A stretch of 26,403 nucleotides of DNA from Gnetum montanum (lineage: Eukaryota; Streptophyta; Gnetopsida; Gnetales; Gnetaceae), in NCBI GenBank assembly GCA_015680685.1, contig MNCI01009511.1:81732-108134 (forward strand), read 5' to 3'. Made by a program: the position numbers and the translations under genes. Positions 1-10,439 of the stretch are shown one piece after another. Numbering within the stretch: the first letter of the stretch is position 1; every line of letters begins with the position of its first letter. The notes below the pieces were generated by a model. It searched no databases, was not told where the DNA came from, and saw only the letters and a program-made list of their open reading frames with translations.

Positions 1-464
1 GTCCTTGGAAACAACTTAAGTTTTTGCCACTCACTATCTAAATTCTGCAAGGCACAGGCATCGTGGAATGCCTGTAAATGATTTTGCAGATTAGCATTGT
101 ATCCCCCTTCAAACTGTGGGATGTTGTTCATGTCTAATCGTTTGATCTGGCTATCCTTTAAATACCTTGTGAGAATCCTAACTGCATTCGTTATGTCAAG
201 CATACTTTGGGTTGCGAGTAGGGGTTCATCATGATCGTCTCTTTCATGACACCTATGATCTCTATGTTGTTCCCTACTCTCCCTACGTCCTTGCCCTTAT
301 CCTCTCTCTTGACTTTCATGTCGAGGTCTTTCATCTTTCTTACTTTTATCCTCGCCTTTATGTTCATGGTGGTTGCGCCTAGATGTGGAAGGAAAGGGTG
401 AGTGATGTGAAGAAGGGGAAGAAGAAGGGGAACCATCGTCATGATGATGTTTCTTGCCTTCTCT
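1..464 (-). pseudogene. gag: gag fragment of E3 (Athila-like), open at the left edge
   Basis: On the minus strand the frame open upstream to 464 encodes a charged, His/Ser/Lys-rich N-terminal region and then a conserved gag segment. It shares DEPLLAT and RLD(M/L)NN..F..GY with E1 gag, followed by LQ.HLQAF.D.CA and a LKLFP motif at the window edge. One in-frame TAA interrupts the basic region. The longer open frame at 191-478 on the same strand lacks these motifs and is a shadow. Gag would form the nucleocapsid of the retrotransposon particle. No start codon is visible in this frame, because a TGA lies just upstream, so the N terminus is lost. Confidence 0.75.
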
Positions 465-470
465 TCAGCT

Positions 471-518
471 GCTACCAAATGCTACCAAATGCTAACTATG
501 CAACTGTGGCTACCAAAT
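471..518. repeat. Short repeat of GCTACCAAAT at a deletion junction
   Basis: The 10-mer GCTACCAAAT occurs twice in tandem (471-490) and again at 509-518. It lies exactly where E3's LTR homology has ended and its gag frame has not begun, so it may be scar sequence from an internal deletion. Confidence 0.6.
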
Positions 519-574
519 GCTAATCGTTACTGGGATCACCACACGTAATGCACGTGCTCGAAGTGGTTGTACTG

Positions 575-1172
575 AGGCACTTAACTAGGAGGAAAGGGTT
601 GAGAGAGCCTAACTAGCCTAAGTGCGATGAGCAGCCGATTCCTTGACTAATCGTACACATCTTCCGTGCATGACTACCACTAGGATTACCAAGCATAGAT
701 CCTGGATACGCCACTGGGTTACCAAGTAGTCACACGAGATGCTCGTAATCAAGTCGTACTCATACCGCATGCGATGAGCAGCCGATTCCTTGACTAACCG
801 TACACATCCTTAGATGCTCGTAATCAAGTCGTACTCATATCGCATTCTAGAAAAGCAATAAATAACAATTAAATAAAATCCTATTCCATGCACTGCAAGG
901 TTTATCCAATCAAGTTCGTATTTATTGCCGTACACAACTTGCATTTAGGTACAAAGTTGCTCGAATAAAGATCCGTTCACTTTAGGCCTCCTATTGCGGG
1001 CACATGGAAAATAATCTATCTCTAGAGTGATCAAACTGCTAGAGTTTCCCTACTTCTAAACCAGGATGAGAAATGAGGGGAGTGCCACCTCTTATTTATA
1101 GATTTGGTGACGGACCGCGATATCGTAAGGGACGACGTGATATCCTGGTGCATGCGATATCGTGTCTCATCA
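575..1172 (-). repeat. E3 5' LTR, 3' portion missing
   Basis: This is the LTR in minus orientation, starting TGATGAGACACG at 1172. It shares with the E1 3' LTR the GATATC boxes, the TATAAATAAGAGG core and the downstream segment TCTAGAGATAGATTATTTTC. Its inner part (about 583-930) matches E1's 5' LTR at about 1174-1495. A rearranged partial duplication is present: 624-661 resembles 771-808, and 738-770 resembles 813-845. This looks like a tandem copy that later lost its middle. LTR homology stops near 580, while the E1 copy continues another 230 bp. Confidence 0.75.
1093..1172 (-). promoter_or_regulatory. E3 LTR core promoter with GATATC boxes
   Basis: Minus-strand TATAAATA lies at 1100-1093. 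Three GATATC palindromes lie between it and the LTR terminus, two in a GATATCG context and one as CGTGATATCC. The same arrangement occurs in the E1 3' LTR and upstream of E1's second ORF. This is inferred to be the U3 promoter driving the element transcript. Confidence 0.6.
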
Positions 1173-1726
1173 CCGGTAATAAAGATCGAGATTACTTCAT
1201 CATTGCAGCATTCACTTTGTTTATTTATTTATTTAATTATTATTTACTACTTTCCTAATTAGTCTCTATCACCCTTATCTCATGTTAAATCGCGAAATGA
1301 GTACGACTTGATTACGAGCATTTAAGTGTGACTACTTGGTAACCCAGTGGCGTACCTAGGATCTGTGCTTGGTAATCCCAATGGTAGTCATGCACGAAGT
1401 CCAAGATGTGTACGGATAATCAAGGAACAGATGCTCATCGCACTTAGGCTAGATTAGATTCTCGTACCCTTTCCTCCTAGCTTAGTTAATCTTATTTCCA
1501 TTGGCTTCAGGAGTAGCATTAGATTAGGAAACCCATCATACACCTCACTCTGGACTAAACCATATGTGACAAAGATAATAGTAGTCTAGGTGGGAAGACA
1601 ACGAACTGCAACCTAAGGCTAACTATCTAGGTGCCCAAACTAGTTCGTTTGCGGAGTTCGACCAGATCATGCGTGAAAGCGCTTGTATTTGTATGGTTGA
1701 GTGTGGGGGTTCCTCGCCACTCATCA
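1173..1726 (+). repeat. E1 5' LTR, truncated by E3 insertion
   Basis: Matches E3's LTR from its position about 243 onward, starting at CGGTAATAAA (1174) against CGGCAATAAA in E3. It ends CTCATCA at 1726, an inverted complement of the LTR start TGATGAG. The first ~240 bp, including the promoter, should lie left of the window on the far side of E3. Only the inner LTR half is here, so this copy has no promoter of its own next to gag. Confidence 0.7.
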
Positions 1727-1727
1727 T

Positions 1728-1745
1728 TGTTGCCATTGCCGGAGA
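1728..1745 (+). other. E1 primer binding site (tRNA-Asp type, decayed)
   Basis: TGTTGCCATTGCCGGAGA begins two bases after the LTR end. It matches 14 of 18 positions of TGGCGCCGTTGCCGGGGA, the complement of the plant tRNA-Asp 3' end as I recall it and the site typical of Athila elements. Three of the four mismatches are C-to-T or G-to-A. It would prime minus-strand DNA synthesis. Confidence 0.6.
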
Positions 1746-1867
1746 TGGTGCTAGTTATCTAGATTAGTTATATCATACAAGGTTGCTGTAAAAGGACTTA
1801 ATGATACATCTCTTAAGAAGAAGTAATTATAAAATTCACATATAAATTCACACACAGTTTCACAACA

Positions 1868-3849
1868 ATGCCTCTCCTACAAGATTACGATAATGCCACG
1901 CTTAGTGAGGAAGTTCATTGGAGAACCAATGAACTATATGACAATGAAGATTGGAGTACATAACCTAAAGTGGGGGTTTCCTATAAACATGAACAAAAAA
2001 AATGTCATCACAATGCACGAAAGCATAACTTACTCGATGATGATGAACCCCTACTGGCCACTACAAGCTTAATGCAAATACAAGAGGTTGTTCGAATCTC
2101 CCATAGGCATCGTAAAGAGAGTCACCTACGCAGGCTCGATTTAAACAACTTTCCTACTTTTTCAGGAGGCTATGACTTAGATCTGTACCAACATTTACAA
2201 GCCTTCTATGATTCCTGCGCATGGAATAACATTGATAATGGTTGGCAAGAACTTAAGCTCTTTCCTATGACACTCGTTGACCAAGAAAAAGTATGGTATA
2301 GATCATTAAAACCAAATTCAATACGACGCTGGTCAACAATGGTAGAAGTGTTTAACGAAAAATATCAAACCTACACAAGAGTGTCAGCCTTGAGGAAACA
2401 AATCCAAGGATGGAAACAAGAAAAATAGGAACCCTTGGACATGGCCTTAGAAAGATATTATGCATTGTTAGACAGCTGTCCAGGTCATGGGTTTTCTGAG
2501 GAAAGGCTAATGTACCATATCATTGATGGGCTACGTAATGAAACAAGAGAGACCTTAGGAATGTATGCCCAAGGTCAACTATATGAACTACGAACCCATC
2601 AAGTCCAAAAGCTTGTTAAGCAGGTAGCAAAAGAAGAAGGAGAATTAGCTAGATGGGAGAGTGTTGAAAAACATCAACAGGATGAAAATCTCAACTTAAC
2701 AAAGGTCCATAATCATAAAAAGGTGAGATCAACCAATCTCAAGGTGGAAATACCATCTTTGCCAGTACAACAATCATTAGAGGAAGTCAAGGCAAAGATC
2801 AATAAGATGTTGGAATGGACAAATCAAAAGTGTGGAGAATTTATCAATATTATTGGAGATAGAGTTTTGACAACCCAAAAAGCAGGACCAAACATTAGAC
2901 AATCGGAAAGAAGGGATAAGGAAAATAAGAGCTCAACTGCTGATCATACATATGAATGCAACATATGCCTATACGATCACCGCAAGGGCCAATGCCCAAT
3001 ATTGTTACATCTATATGAGTATTGGGGAAATACGTTACATCTAGAGTTTGTACAGAGATATTGTGTTCGATCACAGTGGCAACAACCCTAGTCATGGGGG
3101 AATCCACCCTTAAACTGGAGACATCTTTCATATCATCCAAGTCAAAATGCTTATCTTGTTCAACATCCTATCTATCCAACTGGCCTAACATACTCTATCT
3201 CACCACATTACTATTCTCCAAAATACTATCAACCCATGCCTCCAACACAACCACCACCTTGTGTATCTTATAGGCCTCCTAACTTTCAACATTCTCATCC
3301 TTTCCCTCCTTCTATCTCGCCACCAACTATTCCTAAGGTGCTTGCACCACAACAACAACCCATGAACGACACTTGTGCTACTAGTACTAACAGTAGTGAA
3401 AAGCCTCCTCAACATCAAAAGCATCCTTTCTTAAACATAGCTGTAAGAAGGGACAACACAATTCTGAGCCCACTACATCTCTCAACCCAGCACAAGTCCC
3501 ACACTGTGGTGCATCCTTACCTTCGAACCCAACGCCTCATGTTACTTCATCAGGGCCACCAACTCACACTCCAACAATCATACAACCCAATGAACACCAA
3601 AATGGAGAGTGACAACCCAATCCTTACATACCATCTAATGGTCCCAATTATCATAGTGGGTCAACTCGTTATCTGGGAACTACATTGTACAAATTGCCCC
3701 ACTCTACTTATTATAATCAAGTGTGTGAACCCCGATGGGGTAAATATGACCAAGCCAGAATATTTCCAACATGCAAGGATCCTCATCTTCCATTTATTAA
3801 TCCTTGCCATCCTCAACTGATTAGTTATGGGGGATATCCCCCATTTTAA
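1868..3849 (+). pseudogene. gag: Athila-like gag, broken
   Basis: The frame starts at ATG 1868. It is interrupted by TAA near 1961, TAG at 2426 and TAG near 3089, shifts frame near 3430 and ends with TAA near 3849 (about 660 codons). The central part matches the plant Retrotrans_gag fold of Athila elements: a LKLFPMTL..Q.K.WY.SL segment, then W......FN.KY, EPLDMALERYYALLDSCPGH and a TRETLGMYAQGQL segment. A zinc-knuckle-like CNIC-LYDH-RKGQC (C-x2-C-x3-H-x4-C) follows near 2955-2995. The C-terminal third is Pro/Gln/His/Tyr-rich. It would package element RNA. The stops look like decayed CAG/CAA codons. The left-edge fragment (1-464, minus) is a homologue. Confidence 0.8.
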
Positions 3850-5230
3850 TAACAAGTAGGATTAATAAATATTTTTTATTTTCTTTAATTTTTCAATTTT
3901 TGTTTTCTAGTTTTTCATTTTTCAACTTCTTGTTTTATCCTTTTTTCTTTTTCGTATTTTAGTCTTTTTACGCTTTTGTAAGTAATCTCATCTACGAATA
4001 AAACACTCATGTGGATCGTTGGTTGAGGTGTGTTTTATGTTATCATGTCTCGAGTGATCAATTATTTGGAACAGTGAGCCCATTACACCTACTCATCCAC
4101 TAATTCACTCTACAAATAAGAGGGTCTGTTCAAGGGGATAGTGATATTCTTGACATTCTTAAAAACTTAAAATTAATTTTGTGTTCATTGTACCTAGAAT
4201 GAAGAAGGATGGACCAAGATGGAATGATTAGGGTGTGACATCAAGGGGACTTGAGGATTCTCTTTGGTGACATCTGTGGGAGTTATCATGCAACATGGTT
4301 GTACTAAGATCCTTGTAGATCTAATGAAAAATGGGAGTAAGAGTAATCAAGAGGGTACTCAAAAATCCAATGTTGTTCTAGGAGGTCCCACTGGAAAGAC
4401 ATGCATCCATGCTTGAAGGTTGGAAGCTTCTTTGGATTCAGTAAAGTGAAAAAGAAAAAAAAGAAGAGAAAGAGAAAAGAAAAAGAAAAACAAAGTGCCA
4501 TAAAAAAAAAGTCACTCCTCCCTTGAATGAAATGCCAAGTGATCGTACACCTTGTTGTTACGGTACTATCATAGTTGCTCATCATGGGATGAAAAAATGT
4601 GATGTCATTGATCAGAGGAATGGACTTGGTCCCAATCTTGGAACAATGGGTTAATGACACATTAATTATGCTTTACACGTAGGATTCCTTGTGCCCTGGG
4701 TCAGTTACCTCATGTCCCAATCTCTACATTCGCTTTCTCTAGTTCGTTTCATCTCACTGTTCATGTAATTGTAGCTCGTGTCCTATGTAGCATAGAATTT
4801 TCATCTCATTTTGGTGATAATTACATGTGTGTGTTTTGTGGAGTTAGTGCAGATTACATTTAACTCTTCTAGTGCCCATGGACACTTTAAGTGTGGTTAC
4901 ACAAGGGTAATATAGATTGGAACCTACTTTGGGGAGGACCCACTTGTGTAATCTTTTGTGATTCTCACTTATGACATCGCTCACACATACCATTTCTTAC
5001 CCTCAACATAATTTTTAAATGATTTTCTTTCCCTACTATTATCCCTTTGAATTTTAACGTTCCAATGTACCATTACATACCCTTTTTCTTACCACCCAAG
5101 GTTTTATTAATAAAATCCACACCATTATCATTAATTGTGCCTTTTGAATTAATAGAATTATCCTAGAACCCTTGATAATAGCCAATGTCCTCACTTTACA
5201 ACGTTTATTTCAAGAAAATCCCTTCAAAAT
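3850..5230 (+). other. Non-coding spacer of E1
   Basis: AT-rich sequence with no frame I can support. A nearly pure purine tract lies at about 4440-4512, after a T-rich stretch at 3870-3970. CTACAAATAAGAGGG near 4110-4125 resembles the LTR TATA region but lacks GATATC boxes. In an autonomous Athila element pol would lie after gag. Nothing here resembles protease, RT, RNase H or integrase in any frame. Confidence 0.55.
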
Positions 5231-5260
5231 TTGATCTTTTTGTTGTGCCTCACATCACTA

Positions 5261-5309
5261 GGGACAAGATATCGCGTACACGATATCGTGTCCCCACTGC
5301 CTATAAATA
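5261..5309 (+). promoter_or_regulatory. Internal LTR-like promoter: GATATCG palindrome plus TATA box
   Basis: The arms at 5261-5274 and 5281-5294 form a 14-bp inverted repeat with one mismatch around a 6-base loop. Each arm has a GATATCG box and ends in GGGAC/GTCCC. Eight bases downstream lies TATAAATA (5302-5309). The box-plus-TATA layout copies that of the family's LTR promoters, but flanking sequence is different. It lies about 480 bp before the second ORF's ATG and could drive that ORF separately. A remnant of another related LTR is the alternative. Confidence 0.5.
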
Positions 5310-5782
5310 GGTCACCCCCCACAACACTTAGCATCATTTTGTCATTCACACGGAGGGAGTTTTTGAAATTTTTCTCTGTGAATTGTGATTGAGCGACCCT
5401 TGCTTTTCTCACTCTATCTCACTCGCTAGTACTCTGATTTTTATTTCATTTGAACTTTGCTTGAACCCAGAGTGTTCAGCTTAGTCGTGGGGGAGGGACA
5501 CTTGTTGAAAAGTGCCTAACTTTTTAAAAATTTATCATCATCCAAAGGACATTAGCTAGGGTAATTAACTATAACACTTAGAATAATTGTGCCTAAAAAT
5601 CATTTAATCCCTAGATATACTAGGAAACTAAAATGGAAAACCACCTAAGTTAAAGGACTCATTATTACAATTTTTCAGGCGATATCACACATGATAACAT
5701 AAGATCATTAATTAAGGTAAGCAGTAAGGTATAGCTTAACTTCAAAAACAACTTTACTAATGCTTGGCCAGTGTGATTACAG
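5310..5782 (+). other. Leader region before E1 second ORF
   Basis: No coding sequence seen. TTAGTCGTGGGGG near 5485-5500 matches the purine tract that precedes the 3' LTR at 26118-26130, so a decayed LTR boundary may lie here. AAGGTAAGCAG near 5716 and TGTGATTACAG at the ATG (5783) could be a 5' and 3' splice site of a leader intron; this is only a candidate. Confidence 0.35.
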
Positions 5783-8009
5783 ATGGCCCTGAAATGTGGA
5801 CAGCAAGAGGGTCCTACCCAAGGTGGAAACAAACGAGCTTGGAGAGGTGGAAGACAAAGACCTGTCGGACAACATGCAGAATAGGAGGAGCAATCATTCA
5901 GCATTCATCAAGATGAGCCTCCTACCGGATGATCCAAGTAGGCAGAAGGAGGAGTTGCTGCAGCGCCTAAACCGGGACAACAACTCACGTTGCCCCAATA
6001 TTGTGTTCAGGCTATCCATGAGAAGTCCACATTTGCTGTGGTGATTGTGGAACTAAACTTTGAATCATTCGTAGAGTTCACTCCTGAGGTCATTAGGGAT
6101 CACCTCAAAGGAACCCCATTATGGCCCATCCCCTCTGAAAGTAGTGCCTGGTACCTAGGAGAGACATACCAATTTTGGCACAATAGGGAGCAAGGCACCA
6201 CTATGAATATTTGTGGTGTGATAGTTGACTTCTTTGCATAGGCCATTTCAAAAGTGTTAAACCTTTCGAATACAGGGCCCCAAGTTGCTTGATTATCCAC
6301 TTGTTCAGACCTCGATGTGCAAAAGGAGTGGTTAGAGAAGGCTTATGGTAGGGATAAAGCATTTGGTGAATTGATGATGGAAGAGAGGGTTTACTTCAAA
6401 ATTGGAACATATCACCTCTTCCCCACAAAGGACCTCAAAAGAATATCAACGTATGCAGCTAGAGGATGTGCAGTGTTGATGGGAAAGGTTAACGCTAACC
6501 TACCCCATCTATATTTGACAGAGATCCTAAGGCGGTTCGAAGAACGAAAGACAGGGAAGATGGCGCTGCCTTTCCCCTATCCTATCAGAAAGCTTTATCG
6601 ACATACTAGTATTCGAGGATACACTAATGATGTCCTTCGAAAATCCCAAACTGCTTCATATGCTGAATTGCTAAAGGCGCCAGCTCCACGAAAAAGCACT
6701 GGCGAAGAGCTGGGACTAGAACAAGATGAAGAATAGGTGGTTGGACCTAGTCAACCTCTAGCCACGCATCCCAGCCAACAACAAGAAGCAAGGCCTAACA
6801 CAGGCCAGGATCAGCCGCCGCCATCGCAAGACTACATGTCGTCGATGAGCCATCTTAGGGCCATCATTGAAATGGTCAGTTGGGGAAGTCATGATGACAC
6901 AAACCTTTTTTGTGTCATCGATGATGCCATGTAGCCTACTATTTCATTAGATTGCACAAGGGGAGAAGTATCTATTCAAATAGGAGGAGGGGAAAGTAGA
7001 TGGTCACAACAGATCTGAAGAAACGCAATGTCTTTCCAAGTGCAGCTAGAGACTGGTGAAGGGGCCACTGTGGTGGTCATGCAACACCAGAATGTCACGG
7101 GAGTTGCAGAAGTGGTCGCAGACCATATCAAAGAATCCTTCAATCTACCTATTATGCCACCAGCAGATCTCTCAGGAGCACGGGATGCTCAAACTTTGGC
7201 CGAAACCTCAATGACTCCTGTGGAACATGAGGATGTGCTTGATCGATTGCTTCAAATAGGACAAGTAATGACGTCCCTATTTGACATCTCTTAGGATGTT
7301 ACAACAATTCAGTCAGACCTCATTTCTAGAAAGGGAAATCTGATCTTAACAGAGGTAAGGGCTCAGCATGCTGAAGCTAATGTATAGAAATTACAAGAGC
7401 AGTTCATGGCCTTACAAGCAGCACAACGAGACCCTATGCAATTTGTTCCTGCAGACCAGCTAGAAAAATTTAGAACCAAACAACTAACAAAGTTGATCAC
7501 AAAGAATAAAAGGATGGTGGATAAAAAGGAGAAGGCTGTTTGGGAGGCCTCCGCAGCACAAGCGCAAACCCATGCGCATCTTAAGGCACTCAAAGCCTTA
7601 CAGGAAGAAAACAAACAACTTGCGATTGATAACCTTCAGTTGACCACTGTAGAAAAGCAAAAGAATGTTCTCAATGAACACTTTCATCAATTGTGTTAAC
7701 AATTCATTCAGGTCAACCGAGACATAAGCTGTTTAGCCAGAGGAAATCGAACCCTCTCGATGGAGGAGGTACGCGCCATTCGTCAAAAGTCGGTGATTGA
7801 GATAAGCGCGTGGCAAAACTTGGCTAAACGACATGAAAAGCTGAAGGAGCACTTCTGCGATCAGGTGGGGATGTATAAACAGATCCTTGAAAAGGAGATC
7901 CATATGGCCAAGGCCCAAATCAACACTATCAATGCTCAACACACTGATTGGTGGGCCATATTGGACACATATGCCTTCATCCACCAAGCGAAAGTTAAGA
8001 AGTAGAACT
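5783..8009 (+). pseudogene. E1 second ORF, left half (Athila 3'-ORF / plant-transposon-domain type)
   Basis: One frame runs from ATG 5783 to the E2 insertion with twelve in-frame stops (5882, 5930, 5939, 6239, 6290, 6734, 6932, 7016, 7292, 7385, 7697, 8003) and no frameshift. About residues 90-290 resemble the putative plant transposon / Athila ORF-1 type domain: VEFTPEVIRDHLKGTP, later FKIGTYHLFPTKDLKR, a Gly-containing helix and a K.ALPFPYPI segment. This assignment is from pattern memory. A Pro/Gln-rich linker (about 6737-6850) and a long charged coiled coil (about 7300-8000) follow. Function is unknown; in autonomous Athila elements an ORF of this type lies after pol. The right half is at 25433-25976. 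Confidence 0.65.
8005..8009. repeat. Target site duplication of E2, left copy
   Basis: GAACT abuts the TG of the left LTR; the partner is GAACC at 25433-25437. Five bases is the usual Ty3/gypsy length. The single mismatch is a transition. Confidence 0.75.
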
Positions 8010-9622
8010 TGTAATGACGGAAAACGTCGATCGCTGGAAACTACCAAATGAAAATCCATGTACATAGTCTTAACCACGGATCCGTGTGAGGGCTGTGCTG
8101 GAGAAAACGAATCTGCGGTGCCCTGAACGGTCTTGTCGATCAGACAGGGACTTACTCAATCAGTAAATTGACAAATATTGCGATAATATGTGTATTATAT
8201 AGATATTCCGTGCAACAATTTGATTCGATGAATCGTAAAAGGAGTAGAAAACAATGTAAATGAATTAAAATAATGACAATGTCAACGTGACAAGGAGAAT
8301 CGGATTTAAGAAGGATGCGCAATTCCAAGATCTATGTTTTGACTTAAAAGTTGAGAATATTGTATACAAAGTTTCAATGGCAAACTCCGATTATCTTGTG
8401 CGAAGCATACACAAAATAACAAGAAAACTGTTCAACAAGGAGTACAGAATGAAGCTCGGTCTACCTCGTAAGCCAAAGATAGGATGCAAGGAAGGTCAAG
8501 CCTGGATGTCTATTGATCAACTGTTTCTGATCAATAAATCTTGACAACCGCACCAGACGATCTCTTGATCTCTGATCTACTCCCTTTTTGCCTTCGGTAG
8601 TCTCTGCTCAAAACTGCCAATGATCGCCAATGGAGAGAACTGTATTTTCGCCAAAGGACTGATTGCTCCTGCTGCCAATGCTCAAGCAAATGTCTTCTGT
8701 CTCTGCTCAAAAGGTGATAGTTGCCAAAAAAGCCCTAGATCAAGATGAAGATCCCCTTTAGATCTTCGCCAACTGGAGTATTTATAGGTTCGATAGTACG
8801 TGGAGAAGGCACGGTCCTGATGACACGTGTCTCAACCTTCAAAATATTGTTGACTTGGCAAACTTTATGTTGAAACTGGTCATGTCGCATCACGTCTTTT
8901 GGAAAAGGGGGCAAAGTACGCTATCAACCACTTCCGCTAAATCCGCTTCATGATTACGCATAATACGCTCATCAGCGTATTGTGCGTGTGGATAGCAGGT
9001 GCGTATCTGGTACTGCTTTAGCCGGCTTTAGGCTGTATTACGCTCGTTTACGCTGCGTCATGTGGCAGAGCGTAATAGAGCATGGAAGTAGCTGATTCAA
9101 GCTATTTTACGCTCCTTTATGTTGCAAAGCGTAATAGAGCGTAAAAATGGTCAACTTTACAATAAATTACGCTTGCCTACGCTGCGTAGCGTAATGAGCG
9201 TAAAGTGACCAATCTACAAAAAAGAAAAAATCAATCTGTTGTGCTTCCTTGGACTCTGACTTTGCTTTCCTTGAAGCTCATTACGCTACTCTGCGTAATG
9301 GAGCGTAAACTCAGCCCTGAACAAAAGGCTTAGTAGAATATGTGATAAGTCTTTAAACTTTAAACTTCGTCAAAATTGCTGAAGTAAGTTACTTTCTGAT
9401 ATCGGGCTATGTTAAACAGAGTTACGCTAAGTGACACTCCGCTATGTTGCGTAATGTAGCGTAAAGAGAGAAAACAAAGTAAAGTAGAAATTTGTAAGAG
9501 ACATGAAGGCTTGATGCTGCGCGCTTCTCTGCCTCACTCTGTCTTCTGGATTTTTGTCGCAAACTTTTGCCTAAATCGTGAATCTTCGCCTTAGGCCGAT
9601 TCTCAATTTCTATGGTGTTTCA
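8010..9622 (-). repeat. E2 3' LTR
   Basis: Direct repeat of 23820-25432 with equal length (1,613 bp). In the first 180 bp I count 19 differences, of which 18 are transitions; a sampled stretch at 8680-8870 shows about 5 in 190. The plus-strand left end is TGTAATGACGG and the right end is GTGTTTCA. U3 is the right-hand part because the minus-strand TATA box is at 8787-8778. A plus-strand open frame at 8287-8544 lies within it and is not supported as a gene. Confidence 0.9.
8778..9470 (-). promoter_or_regulatory. E2 U3 promoter: TATA box and GCGTAA cluster
   Basis: Minus-strand CTATAAATACTCC (8788-8776) is a good TATA box. Upstream of it (higher coordinates) about 8953-9465 holds nine GCGTAA and seven TTACGC hexamers, several paired as near-palindromes such as CTACGCTGCGTAGCGTAA. 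By chance about 0.25 copies would be expected in that length. The cluster is largely kept in the 5' LTR (24760-25275). It is inferred to be an enhancer array for a host factor. Confidence 0.6.
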
Positions 9623-9636
9623 ATGGCCCCTCTTTG
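9623..9636 (-). other. E2 polypurine tract
   Basis: On the minus strand AAAGAGGGGCCAT directly precedes the 3' LTR start at 9622. This is the expected place for the plus-strand DNA primer. Confidence 0.65.
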
Positions 9637-9818
9637 TTGACGGTTAGAGGGCTTGCCCGAAAGACGTCGACAAAGAATACGAAACACCAGATGGGTAAAA
9701 GTACCAACAACGTTCATCAATGGTTACTCAAGTGTCGCCCTGTCAAAGCAGAAGTGCGAAATGAGGGAAATAGGATATAAAATGGTATGTGAGGTAATTC
9801 ATACAGAGGTAAGAGGAG

Positions 9819-9928
9819 AGAGATTTGGGGAAGACTTAAGTGAGGTTCGGGGAAGATGCAAATGAGGTTCGGGGAAGACTCAAATGAGGTTCGGGGAAGA
9901 CACAAATGAGGTTCGGGGAAGACGCAAA
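9819..9928. repeat. 22-bp tandem repeat, four copies plus a degenerate one
   Basis: Four units starting TGAGGTTCGGGGAAGA lie at 9841-9862, 9863-9884, 9885-9906 and 9907-9928. They differ only at positions 17-18. A degenerate unit precedes them at 9819-9840. They lie in E2's non-coding 3' region, just inside the polypurine tract. Confidence 0.9.
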
Positions 9929-9975
9929 TGAGTGAGTATAGTTTTTCACGCATAAGCACTTAGGCTTTCTCCTAT

Positions 9976-10142
9976 GATTGCTTTTGCATGGAGTTTTGTA
10001 AATGAAGGGGCTTGCATAGACGAATTGTGTTGCGTCTGCGCGGCCTGGATGAGTTGTNCGATTGCGTTTGCATGGAGTTTTGTAAATGAAGGGGCTTGCA
10101 TAGACGAATTGTGTTGCATCTGCGCAGCCTGGATGAGTTGTG
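9976..10142. repeat. 84-bp tandem duplication with an N at the junction
   Basis: 9976-10059 is repeated at 10060-10142 with only a few substitutions. The single undetermined base (10058) falls at the end of the first unit, which suggests an assembler merge or uncertain copy number. Confidence 0.9.
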
Positions 10143-10439
10143 TTTCATCCATTTTGCCGACCCACTTTTTTTTTTGCGTCCACCAGGCAAGTTACGTTAC
10201 GCCGGTTTATGGACTTGATTGTAATGCAGATGCGGAAAGCGTATGCTGCGTATTCACATTTTGCATAAGGGAAACAGATGGTGGAGATGTGGGGAAGTAA
10301 TAGCTAGAGGTAGGATTATGAGAAAAATAGGGATGCACTCCTAAGTGGCCAGGCTAACCTAAGCAGCCATCTTAAAATGCTGTCTGTATTTCACTGCTCA
10401 GATGAACGCACCTTTGAACAACATCCTTGTAGTAAGTAA

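Larger units (their letters stand above)
1..1172 (-). mobile_element. E3: 5' part of an Athila-like LTR retrotransposon
   Basis: An element of the same family as E1, read on the minus strand, running off the left edge. In element order it shows an LTR beginning TGATGAG at 1172, a short unassigned stretch (465-575), and a gag N-terminal region from 464 down to 1. Its LTR start matches the LTR start at 26133, and its gag matches the E1 gag at about 2030-2275. The sequence directly right of its terminus (1173 on) is the middle of an E1-family LTR, so E3 appears to have inserted into E1's 5' LTR in opposite orientation. The 3' end of its LTR, its primer site and its gag start are missing, which suggests an internal deletion near 465-580. 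Confidence 0.75.

Noticed and set aside
191-478. 95-codon minus-strand frame at the left edge
   Set aside because: The neighbouring frame contains the gag motifs shared with E1; this one is a shadow of it.
4304-4660. 118-codon minus-strand frame with a Phe-rich run
   Set aside because: The Phe run is the complement of a purine tract; no domain, and it lies in spacer sequence.
5240-5500. A separate solo LTR
   Set aside because: Only the box-TATA module resembles an LTR. I find no TGATG/CATCA ends or target duplication. It stays as an alternative.
8287-8544. 85-codon plus-strand frame in E2's 3' LTR, also seen at 24154-24354 in the 5' LTR
   Set aside because: Its presence in both follows from LTR duplication. 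The 5' copy has an upstream in-frame stop, and the differences (V/A, S/P, D/A, R/Q) change amino acids freely, so no sign of selection.
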